From Reclinomonas americana ATCC 50394 (taxonomy: Eukaryota > Jakobida > Jakobea > Jakobida), in contig PS015009.1 in the NCBI GenBank assembly GCA_048213135.1, forward strand, positions 1,984,001-2,048,000: a DNA stretch of 64,000 bases. Direction: 5' to 3'. The notes under the pieces were generated by a model that made no database searches, was not told the DNA's origin, and saw only the letters and a list, made by a program, of their open reading frames with translations. This document shows, piece after piece, positions 24,791-33,795 of the stretch. How positions within the stretch are numbered: the first letter of the stretch is position 1; the number at the start of each line of letters is the position of its first letter. The translations under genes and the position numbers were made by a program.

Positions 24791-25885
24791 ATGAAAAAAA
24801 GCCTTTTTCTTTTCTTTCTTATCGCGTTTGGCGCCACGGTTAAAGCGCAGAATGCCTACTATACCGTTTCGGGTAAAGTGCTGAATGCGGAAACCGGTCA
24901 GCCTATGCAGGCGGCCTCTGTTTTCGCGGAGAATACTACCCTGGGTACGGCTACCGATGCCGACGGTAATTTCAAATTATACCTGCCCAATGGCGGCTAC
25001 GACCTGGTGGTGACATTCACCGGGTTTACCACCACTTCCAAAAGGATCACTACCGCCGACGCGTCGGAGAACATTGTGCTTTCCATTAAACCCAAAGAAA
25101 AAGAACTGGTAGATGTGGTTGTGAAAGCGAGTTATGAAGTGAAGGACGGCTGGGAAAAATATGGAGATTTCTTTCTCGAAAATTTCCTGGGCAAAACAGC
25201 CAACGGAAAACAATGCGTGATAAAAAATAAGGAAGCGCTGAAGTTCTACTATTATAAAAGATCGAACCGGTTGAAGATACTGGCCACCGCTCCGGTAGAG
25301 ATCGACAACCCGTCGCTGGGCTATACCATTCAGTATGCGCTGGATTCTTTCACACACGAATACAACACACAGGTAAGCCTGTACAGCGGATCTCCTTTGT
25401 TCAAGGAAATGCAGACCGACGATGCCGCACTGAAAGCCACCTGGGCGAAGAACAGGCTGGAAGCCTATAACGGATCCATTCTTCATTTTATGCGCAGCCT
25501 GTACCGCAAGCAACTGAAAGAAGAAGGTTTTGAAATACAGTTCCTGGTTAAATTCAACGAAACGGAAAAAGCCGTACAGCTGAAAGACTTTTATGGTGGC
25601 ATGAATTATGAAAAGGACGACAGTACATTAACCGTTGAGGTAATGCCCAACCAGCAGGAAGTGGCTATACTGTATAAGAATGAAAAGCCTTCCGCTCTTT
25701 ACCTGGATGCCAATGCCGGCGCAGCGAAAGATTTCCAGTTGTCGGTATTGTCTTTTGTGCCGAAGGAATCCATCGTGATCGAGCAGAACGGGTATTACTA
25801 CGAACAAAGTGACATTACCATCACCAATTACTGGGCCTGGGAAAAAGTAGGGGATATGCTGCCTTACGATTTTTCCCCGCAATAA
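24791..25885 (+). CDS. Exported protein with carboxypeptidase-regulatory-like domain
   Basis: 364 residues. Signal peptide (KKSLFLFFLIAFGATVKAQ), then a CarboxypepD_reg-like beta-sandwich at about 25-105 (VSGKVLNAETGQPMQAASVF, GTATDADGNFKLYLPNGGYDLVVTFTGF). The remaining 250 residues are beta-rich and aromatic and I do not recognise them. This domain often begins TonB-dependent receptors, but no plug or barrel follows, so this is a free-standing exported protein. Confidence 0.75.
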   Translation: MKKSLFLFFLIAFGATVKAQNAYYTVSGKVLNAETGQPMQAASVFAENTTLGTATDADGNFKLYLPNGGYDLVVTFTGFTTTSKRITTADASENIVLSIKPKEKELVDVVVKASYEVKDGWEKYGDFFLENFLGKTANGKQCVIKNKEALKFYYYKRSNRLKILATAPVEIDNPSLGYTIQYALDSFTHEYNTQVSLYSGSPLFKEMQTDDAALKATWAKNRLEAYNGSILHFMRSLYRKQLKEEGFEIQFLVKFNETEKAVQLKDFYGGMNYEKDDSTLTVEVMPNQQEVAILYKNEKPSALYLDANAGAAKDFQLSVLSFVPKESIVIEQNGYYYEQSDITITNYWAWEKVGDMLPYDFSPQ

Positions 25886-25891
25886 AATAAA

Positions 25892-25963
25892 ATGCGGAAT
25901 ACCATATCATGTTGTATGACCTGGTATTCCGCATCCCGTATCTGACATCTGGTATCCGGCATC
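25892..25963. repeat. Intergenic hairpin with two CTGGTATCCGGCATC-like repeats
   Basis: ATGCGGAATACCA (25892-25904) pairs perfectly with TGGTATTCCGCAT (25922-25934) around 17 bases. CTGGTATTCCGCATC (25921-25935) recurs as CTGGTATCCGGCATC (25949-25963). It separates two convergent genes and could stop transcription or protect both mRNAs, but lacks a T tract. Confidence 0.6.
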
Positions 25964-25967
25964 TCTA

Positions 25968-26918
25968 CTACTCCCCTTTCCCCATCACTTTCTCCCACAA
26001 TTCGGGCAGCCTTTTCACCCACACCAGTTCTTTGGCTTTTACCCTTGCATCCTGTACAGGCGATCCCAGGTAGGCTTTGCCTCCTTCCAGGTCGCCGCCA
26101 ACACCGCTCTGCGCATAGATAACGGCATTATCGCCAATGGTGAGTGTTTTGCTTACGCCTACCTGTCCCCATAGTGTAACACCATCTTTCAGCGTAACCA
26201 CACCGGCAACACCTACCTGCGCAGCAATAAGACAATTCTTACCGGTTACCGTATCGTGACCGATGTGGATCATATTATCCATTTTGGTGCCTTTGCCAAT
26301 GATGGTATCATGACTTACACCACGATCGATGGTACATCCCGCGCCAATCTCTGCCTGGTCCTCAATGATCACCCTTCCGCAGCTGGGCATTTTGCGGTAC
26401 CACACTTCCCTGTCTTTTTTAGTATTGTAATAAAAGGCGTCGCTGCCAACAACCGAACCTGCCTGTATGATCACGTCGTCGCCGATGATGGTATGATCGA
26501 GAATGGTAACGTTGGGGTAGATCACACAGTTCTTCCCGATGCGTACATGATTACCGATAAAAGCCGAAGGATAAATGAACGTGCCTTCACCAATAACGGC
26601 CGAATCGCTCACCATTTTGGACGAAGGTTCAAAAGGACGGAAGTGTTGTACGATCTTACAATAGGCTTCAAAGGGATTGTCAACCACCAGTAAAGCCTTT
26701 CCATCGGGAACGGCTGTTTCTTTATTGATGATGATGAACGTGGCGTCGCTGTTCAGGCACTTGTCGTAATACTTAGGATGATCAACAAAAACAAGATCAC
26801 CCTTTTCCACTTTATGTATCTCGTTAATGCCGGTGGCAGAAGCGGTATTGTTGCCAACGAGCCGGGCGCCGATAAAATCAGCGATCCATTGTACGGCAAC
26901 AGGAGAAGGAAATTGCAT
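25968..26918 (-). CDS. lpxD: UDP-3-O-(3-hydroxyacyl)glucosamine N-acyltransferase-type LpxD
   Basis: 316 residues. N-terminal uridine-binding-like domain to about 95, then a left-handed beta helix built from hexapeptides (IGNHVRIGKNCVIYPNVTI as repeats; LKDGVTLWGQVGVSKTLTIGDNAVIYAQSGV). HIGHDTVTGKNCLIAAQVGVAG carries the catalytic His region, in separate short pieces. The enzyme adds the N-linked acyl chain in lipid A synthesis. Some Bacteroidota have two LpxD-like genes; this one is outside an lpx operon, so it could be the second. Confidence 0.85.
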   Translation of the reverse strand: MQFPSPVAVQWIADFIGARLVGNNTASATGINEIHKVEKGDLVFVDHPKYYDKCLNSDATFIIINKETAVPDGKALLVVDNPFEAYCKIVQHFRPFEPSSKMVSDSAVIGEGTFIYPSAFIGNHVRIGKNCVIYPNVTILDHTIIGDDVIIQAGSVVGSDAFYYNTKKDREVWYRKMPSCGRVIIEDQAEIGAGCTIDRGVSHDTIIGKGTKMDNMIHIGHDTVTGKNCLIAAQVGVAGVVTLKDGVTLWGQVGVSKTLTIGDNAVIYAQSGVGGDLEGGKAYLGSPVQDARVKAKELVWVKRLPELWEKVMGKGE

Positions 26919-26933
26919 GATGGTAATTTTTTA

Positions 26934-26941
26934 CAAAGGTA
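26934..26941 (-). promoter_or_regulatory. lpxD -7 box
   Basis: On the minus strand TACCTTTG matches the consensus, 15 bp before the ATG. No convincing TTG is at the right distance. Confidence 0.45.
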
Positions 26942-27367
26942 TCAGTGAAAAGTCAAAATGTGAAGGTCAAATTCAGGAACAGGTATAACAATGGAAAACA
27001 CCCCGGGAAACCGGAAATGACATTTGCGGCAGTTTTTTCCAGGATTTTGCCCAATGCGGTGAATTTTTTTTTACCCCTGAATGAGGAATGTTTACGGGCT
27101 GATGAAGAATGAAAAATGTACCGGTTATTTTTTTGTTCAATAATTATTTGATCACACTTATTTTTTCTCTTCGCTGAAACACTTGTGTTGTCAATACTTT
27201 CAGAAGAATGATTTTTTTATTTTTATGATCAGTATGGATACAGTTAATGAAGAGTGTTTATTTTTTGCAGGAACATCGATATAAAAATGGCCGTCCTTAT
27301 CCACAGCGAGAAAAAAAATGTTAATAAAAATTACCGAAAATATTTTTTGGTTAGGCAAAATTATTTT
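26942..27367. other. AT-rich intergenic region
   Basis: About 425 bp without any open frame I can support; many A and T homopolymers. It ends in the promoter of the terminated leader described next. Confidence 0.5.
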
Positions 27368-27450
27368 TAATATTGTGTAGGGAATTTATTTCCCGGTACT
27401 TACTAACCCATCCATATAACAAAGCTCGGCTCACAAAGTCGGGCTTTATT
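27346..27450 (+). ncRNA. Candidate small RNA or attenuated leader before the GNAT gene
   Basis: TTTG (27346-27349) and TAATATTG (27368-27375, one mismatch) are 18 bp apart and form a plausible promoter. The predicted transcript starts near 27380 and holds a short hairpin GGGAA-TTTA-TTCCC (27380-27394 region), then AAAGCTCG (27421-27428) pairing with CGGGCTTT (27440-27447) and a T-rich end. This would make an RNA of about 70 bases. The GNAT start codon is 45 bp beyond, so it could also be an attenuator. No known RNA family was recognised. Confidence 0.4.
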
Positions 27451-27492
27451 ATTACCGGCAACTCATCTTTTACCTGTTCAACTGTATGCTTT

Positions 27493-27963
27493 ATGCAGGA
27501 TATCCCGGCAATAAAAAATGATTTCATCATCAGTACTGATAAATCAAAACTCGATGTGCAAGTGATACATCAATACCTCTCCACATCATCCTACTGGGCC
27601 ATGCATATCCCAATCGAAACTTTGCAGCGCAGCATCGACAATTCTTTTTGCTTTGGTATTTATAAAACCCCGGGCAATGAAAAGGACACCTGGCAGCAGG
27701 CCGGTTTTGCAAGAGCGATTACCGACAAAGCCACATTCGGTTACCTGGCCGATGTATTTATACTGGAACAATTCCAGCACCGGGGCTTAGGACAATGGCT
27801 GATGGAAACCATACTTGCTCATCCTGAACTGCAAGGGTTCCGCAGCTGGATGCTGGCCACGCGTGACGCTCATGCCCTGTATGCCCGCTTCGGATTTACG
27901 GCACTGGAAAACCCCGCACGTTTCATGCGGCTTGGACTGCAGCAGGCTTACCCGGCGCCCTGA
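27493..27963 (+). CDS. GNAT-family N-acetyltransferase
   Basis: 156 residues from the ATG at 27493; the frame is open further upstream (to 27373) but that part overlaps the leader hairpins. The GNAT core reads YLADVFILEQFQHRGLGQWLMETIL, where RGLGQ is the acetyl-CoA pyrophosphate loop, and ALYARFGF near the end is motif B. Acceptor unknown. Confidence 0.87.
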   Translation: MQDIPAIKNDFIISTDKSKLDVQVIHQYLSTSSYWAMHIPIETLQRSIDNSFCFGIYKTPGNEKDTWQQAGFARAITDKATFGYLADVFILEQFQHRGLGQWLMETILAHPELQGFRSWMLATRDAHALYARFGFTALENPARFMRLGLQQAYPAP

Positions 27964-28058
27964 CGCAAAGGAACAAGGTTCGAACTGGTGCACTACCTCA
28001 ATACCGGGAAATACGAACCGATACATAAATCCACTATCTTGCAGATAAATCAAGGAAC

Positions 28059-28934
28059 ATGCTGAAATCAATGACTGGTTTTGGAAGGGCGGAGCAGACG
28101 GTGAACGATAAGACTTTTTTGGTGGAGATCAAAGCCCTCAACGGTAAACAATTTGAACTGCAGGTTAAATTACCCCCGCTTTTACGACCTTACGAATTCG
28201 AGATCCGCAATACTTTGCAGGAGCAACTGGTAAGAGGTACCATCGATTGTATCATCAGCATTAAACAGAACGGTACTTCCAAACCCGTTACTATTAATAC
28301 AGATCTGATTAAAGCGTATTACCAGCAAATAGACAAACTGGCTACCGAACTTAATATCGACAGCAACTCGGTACTGAGTGCCTTACTTCGCCTGCCCGAA
28401 GTGGTAACTCCCACCAATGATGTGCTGGGTGATGAAGATTATGCTGAATTCAGTAAAGTACTCCATGCCGCGCTGGGCGATCTTAACCAGCACAGGATTG
28501 AAGAGGGCGCAGTGCTGGAAAGCGACCTGCTTACCCGCATCAGCAATATCAATGAACAGGAAGAAGCTATCCTGGCACTGGAACCTAAAAGGGAGCAGCG
28601 CATAAGGGAAGAGATCAACCAGTTGCTGGAGAAACATGTAGGCAAAGAGAACATCGACAACAACCGCATGGAACAGGAACTGATCTATTACATGGAAAAG
28701 ATAGACATCCATGAAGAACAGATCAGGCTGCGCCAGCACTGCGAATACTTTCTCTCCATCCTGCAACTGCCGGAAGAAGGCAAAGGAAAAAAATTGTCCT
28801 TCATACTCCAGGAAATTGGCAGGGAGATCAACACAACGGGAAGCAAAGCTTACGACGCCGATATACAGAAATGCGTGGTACAGATGAAAGATGAACTGGA
28901 AAAAGCCAAAGAACAGGTGCTGAATGTATTGTAA
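28059..28934 (+). CDS. yicC: YicC-family endoribonuclease
   Basis: 291 residues, full length. Starts with the hallmark MLKSMTGFGRAE, then FLVEIKALNGKQFELQVKLP and the C-terminal DUF1732-type segment (FILQEIGREINTTGSKAYDADIQKCVVQMKDELEKAKEQ as its consecutive parts). YicC proteins are RNases involved in small-RNA turnover. The stop overlaps the region just before gldH (1 bp gap), so the two are translationally close. Confidence 0.95.
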   Translation: MLKSMTGFGRAEQTVNDKTFLVEIKALNGKQFELQVKLPPLLRPYEFEIRNTLQEQLVRGTIDCIISIKQNGTSKPVTINTDLIKAYYQQIDKLATELNIDSNSVLSALLRLPEVVTPTNDVLGDEDYAEFSKVLHAALGDLNQHRIEEGAVLESDLLTRISNINEQEEAILALEPKREQRIREEINQLLEKHVGKENIDNNRMEQELIYYMEKIDIHEEQIRLRQHCEYFLSILQLPEEGKGKKLSFILQEIGREINTTGSKAYDADIQKCVVQMKDELEKAKEQVLNVL

Positions 28935-28935
28935 T

Positions 28936-29433
28936 ATGATGCCGATCAATAAAAAATGGACAAACAATACTTACCTGGCCGGCTTGCTGGCCGGAATTTT
29001 GCTGCTGGGATCCTGCGCACAACTGGAAGTATATGAAAAGAATACCCCCATTCCCAACCAGGAATGGAAAAGCAGTTTTACTACCGTAGGCAGTTTTACC
29101 ATCAGTGATACGCTTGCGGCCTACAGCATTTCCCTGGTATTGCGGCACACCGATGCGTATAAGTATAATAATATATGGCTGAACATCGGTTTGCAACCCC
29201 CGGGCGACAGCATGTCGGTACAAAAGGTTGACCTGAAACTGGCCAGCGACGCCAGCGGGTGGGAAGGAACCGGTATGAATGATATCTGGGAAGTGAGAAA
29301 ACTGCTGAATGGCGAACCCCGCCGGTTTAAAAAGGCCGGGACTTACCGTTTTACGATAGGCCAGATCATGCGAGACGAGCCCCTGCAGCATGTACTGTCT
29401 GCCGGGCTAAGGGTGGAAAAATACAAACCCTGA
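28936..29433 (+). CDS. gldH: Gliding motility lipoprotein GldH
   Basis: 165 residues from the ATG at 28936 (a second ATG follows at 28939); the earlier in-frame ATG at 28924 lies inside yicC. Lipobox LLGSC (C27). The body has SLVLRHTDAYKYNNIWLNI, VDLKLASDASGWEGTGMNDIWE and the GTYRFTIGQIMRDEPL segment typical of GldH. GldH is a lipoprotein needed for Bacteroidota gliding and T9SS function. Confidence 0.92.
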   Translation: MMPINKKWTNNTYLAGLLAGILLLGSCAQLEVYEKNTPIPNQEWKSSFTTVGSFTISDTLAAYSISLVLRHTDAYKYNNIWLNIGLQPPGDSMSVQKVDLKLASDASGWEGTGMNDIWEVRKLLNGEPRRFKKAGTYRFTIGQIMRDEPLQHVLSAGLRVEKYKP

Positions 29434-29506
29434 CTACTTTAACAAACCATTTATCCCAAAATCCTGTGCTAAGCGTTTTAACAAAACAATTCTTTATTTT
29501 GCACAC

Positions 29507-30361
29507 ATGAAGATAAAATATGCCGTTCTGCTGCTGCTGGTGGCAGGAACAACCCGGGTAAATGCACAGAACCAAAACTACGAGTATGTGCAAAAAGGAG
29601 AATTTGGGATCAGCGCGGGACTGGCTCATTACTTCGGGGATCTGAATACGAGGGCGGCCATCAACAGGCCCAAGCTGGCAGTAGGCGCTTTCTACCGCAA
29701 ACAGTTCGGTAATTATGTAGGTCTTCGCCTGAGCGCACACTATGCGCAGCTGGGATACAGCGACGTTTACAGCAAAAATGAATACCAGAAGAGGAGGAAC
29801 CTCAGTTTCAATACCAACCTGTGGGAACTTACCATACAGGGAGATTTCAACTTCTTTAAGTTCATCCCGCAAAACCCCGATTACCTGTTTACTCCTTATA
29901 TAACACTGGGTGTAGGCGCTTTCAGCTTTGATCCTTATGCCTACCTCAACGGGAAAAAAGAATTCCTGCGTCCCCTGGGCACAGAAGGGCAGAATGTGGG
30001 TTACAACGGCAGGAAGCAGTACGGCCCTATATCTGTATGCGTTCCTGTTGGCGTGGGTTTCAAGTATAACCTCAACGAAAAAACGAACTTTTTCTTCGAG
30101 ATTGCCCATCGCTTCACCTTTACCGATTACCTGGATGATGTAAGCACCACTTATGTAGGCGCTTCCCGGTTCCCTGTGCTCAGCAGCGGAGATCCGTCAC
30201 CCGCTATGCTGCTGCAGGACCGCTCTTACGAGATCGACCCCGCCAATATCATAGGCGTGGAAGGCCGCCAGCGCGGATGGAGCAAACAAAAAGACCAGTA
30301 TATTATTGCTGAAGTGGGGCTCTCCATCAATATCAGCACCTATAAGTGCCCGTCCTATTAA
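29507..30361 (+). CDS. DUF6089-family outer-membrane beta-barrel protein
   Basis: 284 residues. Signal peptide (IKYAVLLLLVAGTTRVNAQ), then alternating amphipathic strands: GEFGISAGLAHYFGDLNTR, FYRKQFGNYVGLRLSAHYAQLGY, YITLGVGAFSFDPYAY, FFFEIAHRFTFTDYLDDVSTTYV in order. In other Chitinophagales this gene heads the uppS-bamA-ompH cluster; here a large secreted-protein gene is inserted between. Role unknown, probably outer-membrane assembly. Confidence 0.85.
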   Translation: MKIKYAVLLLLVAGTTRVNAQNQNYEYVQKGEFGISAGLAHYFGDLNTRAAINRPKLAVGAFYRKQFGNYVGLRLSAHYAQLGYSDVYSKNEYQKRRNLSFNTNLWELTIQGDFNFFKFIPQNPDYLFTPYITLGVGAFSFDPYAYLNGKKEFLRPLGTEGQNVGYNGRKQYGPISVCVPVGVGFKYNLNEKTNFFFEIAHRFTFTDYLDDVSTTYVGASRFPVLSSGDPSPAMLLQDRSYEIDPANIIGVEGRQRGWSKQKDQYIIAEVGLSINISTYKCPSY

Positions 30362-30385
30362 CAATCAGCATATTATTATATACAG

Positions 30386-30410
30386 CCCCGGAATTCCGGG
30401 GTATTTTTTT
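30386..30410 (+). terminator. Terminator after the DUF6089 gene
   Basis: CCCCGGAATTCCGGGG, a self-complementary 16-mer, followed by TA and seven T residues. Confidence 0.8.
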
Positions 30411-30553
30411 GCTGTTTATGTAAAAACACTATATTTACAGTCCCCAACAAGCAAGACAGGCTACCTGTCTGTATCTCCCAAAGAAAGCAAAGCACAAATC
30501 CTTTTCATTCTGTGATGAAACCATAGTTTTTTAATCGCACAAACAATTAAACT

Positions 30554-33500
30554 ATGGCGTTCATTCGCAACCGCTTTTTGCCGGCGGTGCTGATGCTTTG
30601 TTTTTATACAGTAAAGGCACAGACTGTATATTACCCAGCCCAGTCTTCGCAATTGCTGAAGGCTACCGCAGAAGATATGGCTACGCTGCTGCAGCGTTCC
30701 ATTGCTGGAAGCCATTTTACCACGCAGCCTTACAGCAGCCAGCCTGCTTCAGGTATTATACTGGTATACGACAGCACCATTAAAGACAACCAGGCCTGTA
30801 AAGTAAAATCCCTGAAAGACGACCTCCTTCGTTTCAGCGCCGCGGAAGACAATGGTCTTTGCTTTGGTGTATACCAATACCTGCAGCAATGCGGTTTCCG
30901 CTTCTATCAGCCCGGAACCATATGGGAGCAGGTGCCGTCACTCCGTTCGGCCTATCGTTCCACCGACACCACCTATACCACAGCTTACCGTTATAAAACA
31001 TGGTTCATCAGCGGGGGACACAGCCGCTGGGCTATGGACAACAATACCACCTATTCGTGGGAACCCTACGCCGGCGAGCTGGGCCACAACTGGGCCCTGT
31101 ACCAGCGCCGCAATGGTATGATGGGCGCCTACCGCTTTACCGGTCACCGCGGTGATATCATGACCACACCCTACATCTCCACACTGGTGAGCAATCCCTG
31201 TTATGTGGCCAATTACGAAGGATCGAGGGAGGCCACCAACCGTTCCGTGGCCGACATCAACAGCAATGCAGGCATGCAGTTATGGAGCGATGCCATCCGC
31301 CAGAAATTTACGCAGTACCGCAATAGCATTTTCAGCAATACAACCCTCTATGCCAACCAGTACCGCAACTTTGATTATTACAACGGGCTTATCGGTATAG
31401 AAGTACCTGATGGCGCACAATGGGGCAATGTAAAGGACAACAACGGCTGCGGCGGAAACGGTTATCCCAAAGAAACGGACCAGCATATTTTACTGTCGAA
31501 TTTTACAGCCAGGCAGATCAGTGCAACGAACCCGGGCAAACGTTTCCAGGTATATGCGTACTCATCACATGCGAATGTTCCTTCACCCGGAATAACCATC
31601 GATCCTTCGATAGATGTACAGGTGATAGGTACCGCGTTCCAGAGTGAGACCAGCCCTAAAGGACTTTTCAACCGCTGGTACAACAGCACATCCAACATTT
31701 CCGAGTATCATTATCTTAATATTCCGCAATGGGGTGGTGAAACGCCCATGTTCTTTAAAGACGACCTGGTAACTACGCTTCAGCGGGCCAGAGAGAAAAA
31801 GGGACAGGGCATTGTATGGGAAGCATCTCCTGCGAAATTCGCCAGCCTGCCTTACCTGCTGGCTGCCAACAGCAACCTGAAAGATGGTACCGCGGTAGAC
31901 AGTGTGCTTCACGATTTCTGTAATAACATGTTTGCCGACGCGTCGGAAACCATTTACCGCTTACTGCAATACTGGGGCGATGACCGCACCATTACCGTGA
32001 GCACTTTCATGAACGATAACAAATACAAACTGCCCCTGTATTTCAGCCTGGTGCAGGACGCCATACAGCAAAGCCGAAACGCGCCGGAAGTGGTGCAGGA
32101 AAGATTGCGTGAACTGAAAGCCTACCTGCACTATATGGTATTGTATTACGACTGGGCCTTTGACCAGCGGGCTTATACCGATAAAACAGCGAAAGCCGCG
32201 GCGGTATGTCTTTACCTGGCCCGCATCAGCAAAATGCAACTGGTGAACAGTTATTTCCTGATCACCACTATGGTGAGCAAATACCCTTCTGATTTTAAAA
32301 CACTTTACAACGTTACTAACGGCACCGCCTACCTGGGCGGAAGCCTGGCACAGGTGACGGCTGCGGATATTGACCGCGATTTTCAGTCTGACTATGCTTC
32401 ACAAACCGGGCTGATCAGTAAGTACGATCTGCAGGCCGAAAAGAATATAGCTGCGGCATTAAAAAATAATAACCTGGCCCCACTGCAAAAGATCAGTGTG
32501 AAAATAGGGTATACCAATGGCGCCAATTATCCCAACCGCAGCGAGTTCTTTATTGATGCGCCTGCGGCGGGAGCATTTGTTATCGGTTATACACCCCGTT
32601 TTGAAATGTCGGGTAAGGGCTATATTAATTTTACAGTAGAGGCCGATGAAGCAGCGCTGGGTATCATCAAAGACTTCAGCATTGGTAATCCTTCCGCGGC
32701 GGGCAGTTTTACTGTTGACCTGCCGGCTGCCGGCCGTTATATGCTGACTGTTGTATCCAAATACAAATCATCCCTTGATCTCAGCATTACTACGCAGGGT
32801 AATCTCTTCTATAAAAAAGGACCTTTTCTTGGCAGTAAAACCGAAGATTACCGCGGCAATGCCGAAAGTCTGCCGGGCTATTTTTATGTGCCTGCCGGGC
32901 TTGACCGGATTATCTTCAGCGTGAACAATGCCAAAATCACGAATGGCTATGCCAGTGCCGATGCGGTTGGCAGAACATTCAATTTTAAGGACAACAATGG
33001 AAATGCTGTTTCGCCTAAGCTGGTAAGCCCAGGCGACCCTTCTCTCTTTTACCTGGAAGTGCCCCGCGGATCTGCCGGTACTTTCTGGCAGGCGACTCAA
33101 ATGGCGCAGTACAATCTTTGTTTTGCCAATACCAGCAACCTGCAATGGTATGCCACCCGGCAAGCCTGCAATGACGTCGGTTTTACAATAGATGTGGTGA
33201 AAAAAGGTAACGCCTGTATTACCCGCCTTACGGCAACAACAGCTACGGGCAACGGTCTGCAGTGGACGATCACCAGTGGCAGTCAAACATTTCAATATAA
33301 TAATGTAAAGCAGGTGGATCTTCCGGAAACCGTGGGTACCACCGGTACTGTAACCCTCAGAAATGGCAGCGGTTGTACGCTGACGAAGAGTCTCTCCACC
33401 GACGCAGGATTCCTCAAGGCGAAGGAAGCCTGCGCCGGGGCGGGCTCGGTGCCCGTATTCGGGGCTTCAACTGCCGCACTGGCAACGGTTTATCCCAATC

Positions 33501-33703
33501 CTTCCAATGGTGTTTACCGCTGCCGGCAGAACGGGGAAGACCGGGTGGCCGATCAGGTCAGCATCCTTAATGCCGATGGCGCCGTAATGGCCAGCTTTGC
33601 CGCCACCCGCCAGTTCGACATCAGCCGCCTGGCCGCGGGGGTTTACCTGTACCGTATGCGGATAGATGGGGAGCAGTATACCGGCAAACTGGTAAAGCAG
33701 TAA
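30554..33703 (+). CDS. Large secreted T9SS protein with glycosidase-like (DUF4838-type) region
   Basis: 1049 residues. Signal peptide (FLPAVLMLCFYTVKAQ). Residues 20-130 resemble the alpha-glucuronidase-type N-terminal domain found before DUF4838: a nucleotide-like fold ending in LCFGVYQYLQQCGFRFYQPGTIWEQVP. Residues 130-560 form a probable TIM-barrel (DUF4838-like). Beta domains follow, and the last 80 residues are a T9SS type A sorting domain (VYPNPSNGVY ... LAAGVYLYRMRIDG). So it is carried out of the cell by T9SS. Substrate unknown. It stands between DUF6089 and uppS, with its own terminator upstream. Confidence 0.75.
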   Translation: MAFIRNRFLPAVLMLCFYTVKAQTVYYPAQSSQLLKATAEDMATLLQRSIAGSHFTTQPYSSQPASGIILVYDSTIKDNQACKVKSLKDDLLRFSAAEDNGLCFGVYQYLQQCGFRFYQPGTIWEQVPSLRSAYRSTDTTYTTAYRYKTWFISGGHSRWAMDNNTTYSWEPYAGELGHNWALYQRRNGMMGAYRFTGHRGDIMTTPYISTLVSNPCYVANYEGSREATNRSVADINSNAGMQLWSDAIRQKFTQYRNSIFSNTTLYANQYRNFDYYNGLIGIEVPDGAQWGNVKDNNGCGGNGYPKETDQHILLSNFTARQISATNPGKRFQVYAYSSHANVPSPGITIDPSIDVQVIGTAFQSETSPKGLFNRWYNSTSNISEYHYLNIPQWGGETPMFFKDDLVTTLQRAREKKGQGIVWEASPAKFASLPYLLAANSNLKDGTAVDSVLHDFCNNMFADASETIYRLLQYWGDDRTITVSTFMNDNKYKLPLYFSLVQDAIQQSRNAPEVVQERLRELKAYLHYMVLYYDWAFDQRAYTDKTAKAAAVCLYLARISKMQLVNSYFLITTMVSKYPSDFKTLYNVTNGTAYLGGSLAQVTAADIDRDFQSDYASQTGLISKYDLQAEKNIAAALKNNNLAPLQKISVKIGYTNGANYPNRSEFFIDAPAAGAFVIGYTPRFEMSGKGYINFTVEADEAALGIIKDFSIGNPSAAGSFTVDLPAAGRYMLTVVSKYKSSLDLSITTQGNLFYKKGPFLGSKTEDYRGNAESLPGYFYVPAGLDRIIFSVNNAKITNGYASADAVGRTFNFKDNNGNAVSPKLVSPGDPSLFYLEVPRGSAGTFWQATQMAQYNLCFANTSNLQWYATRQACNDVGFTIDVVKKGNACITRLTATTATGNGLQWTITSGSQTFQYNNVKQVDLPETVGTTGTVTLRNGSGCTLTKSLSTDAGFLKAKEACAGAGSVPVFGASTAALATVYPNPSNGVYRCRQNGEDRVADQVSILNADGAVMASFAATRQFDISRLAAGVYLYRMRIDGEQYTGKLVKQ

Positions 33704-33741
33704 GATATTTACCCAAAAGGCTGATTACAGCTAAATTTTAC

Positions 33742-33780
33742 TACTTTTGCTGCCCAAAGTCAGGCCCTGCGCCTGACTTC
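33742..33780 (+). promoter_or_regulatory. uppS promoter and leader hairpin
   Basis: TACTTTTG (33742-33749) fits the -7 consensus. Starting about 8 bp later, AAGTCAGGC (33757-33765) and GCCTGACTT (33771-33779) form a perfect 9-bp stem with a 5-base loop in the 5' UTR, without a T tract. Confidence 0.55.
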
Positions 33781-33795
33781 ATATTGTACCGCTAC

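Noticed and set aside
27964-28058. tRNA gene, because of GGTTCGAAC
   Set aside because: No acceptor or anticodon stem can be formed around the T-loop-like word.
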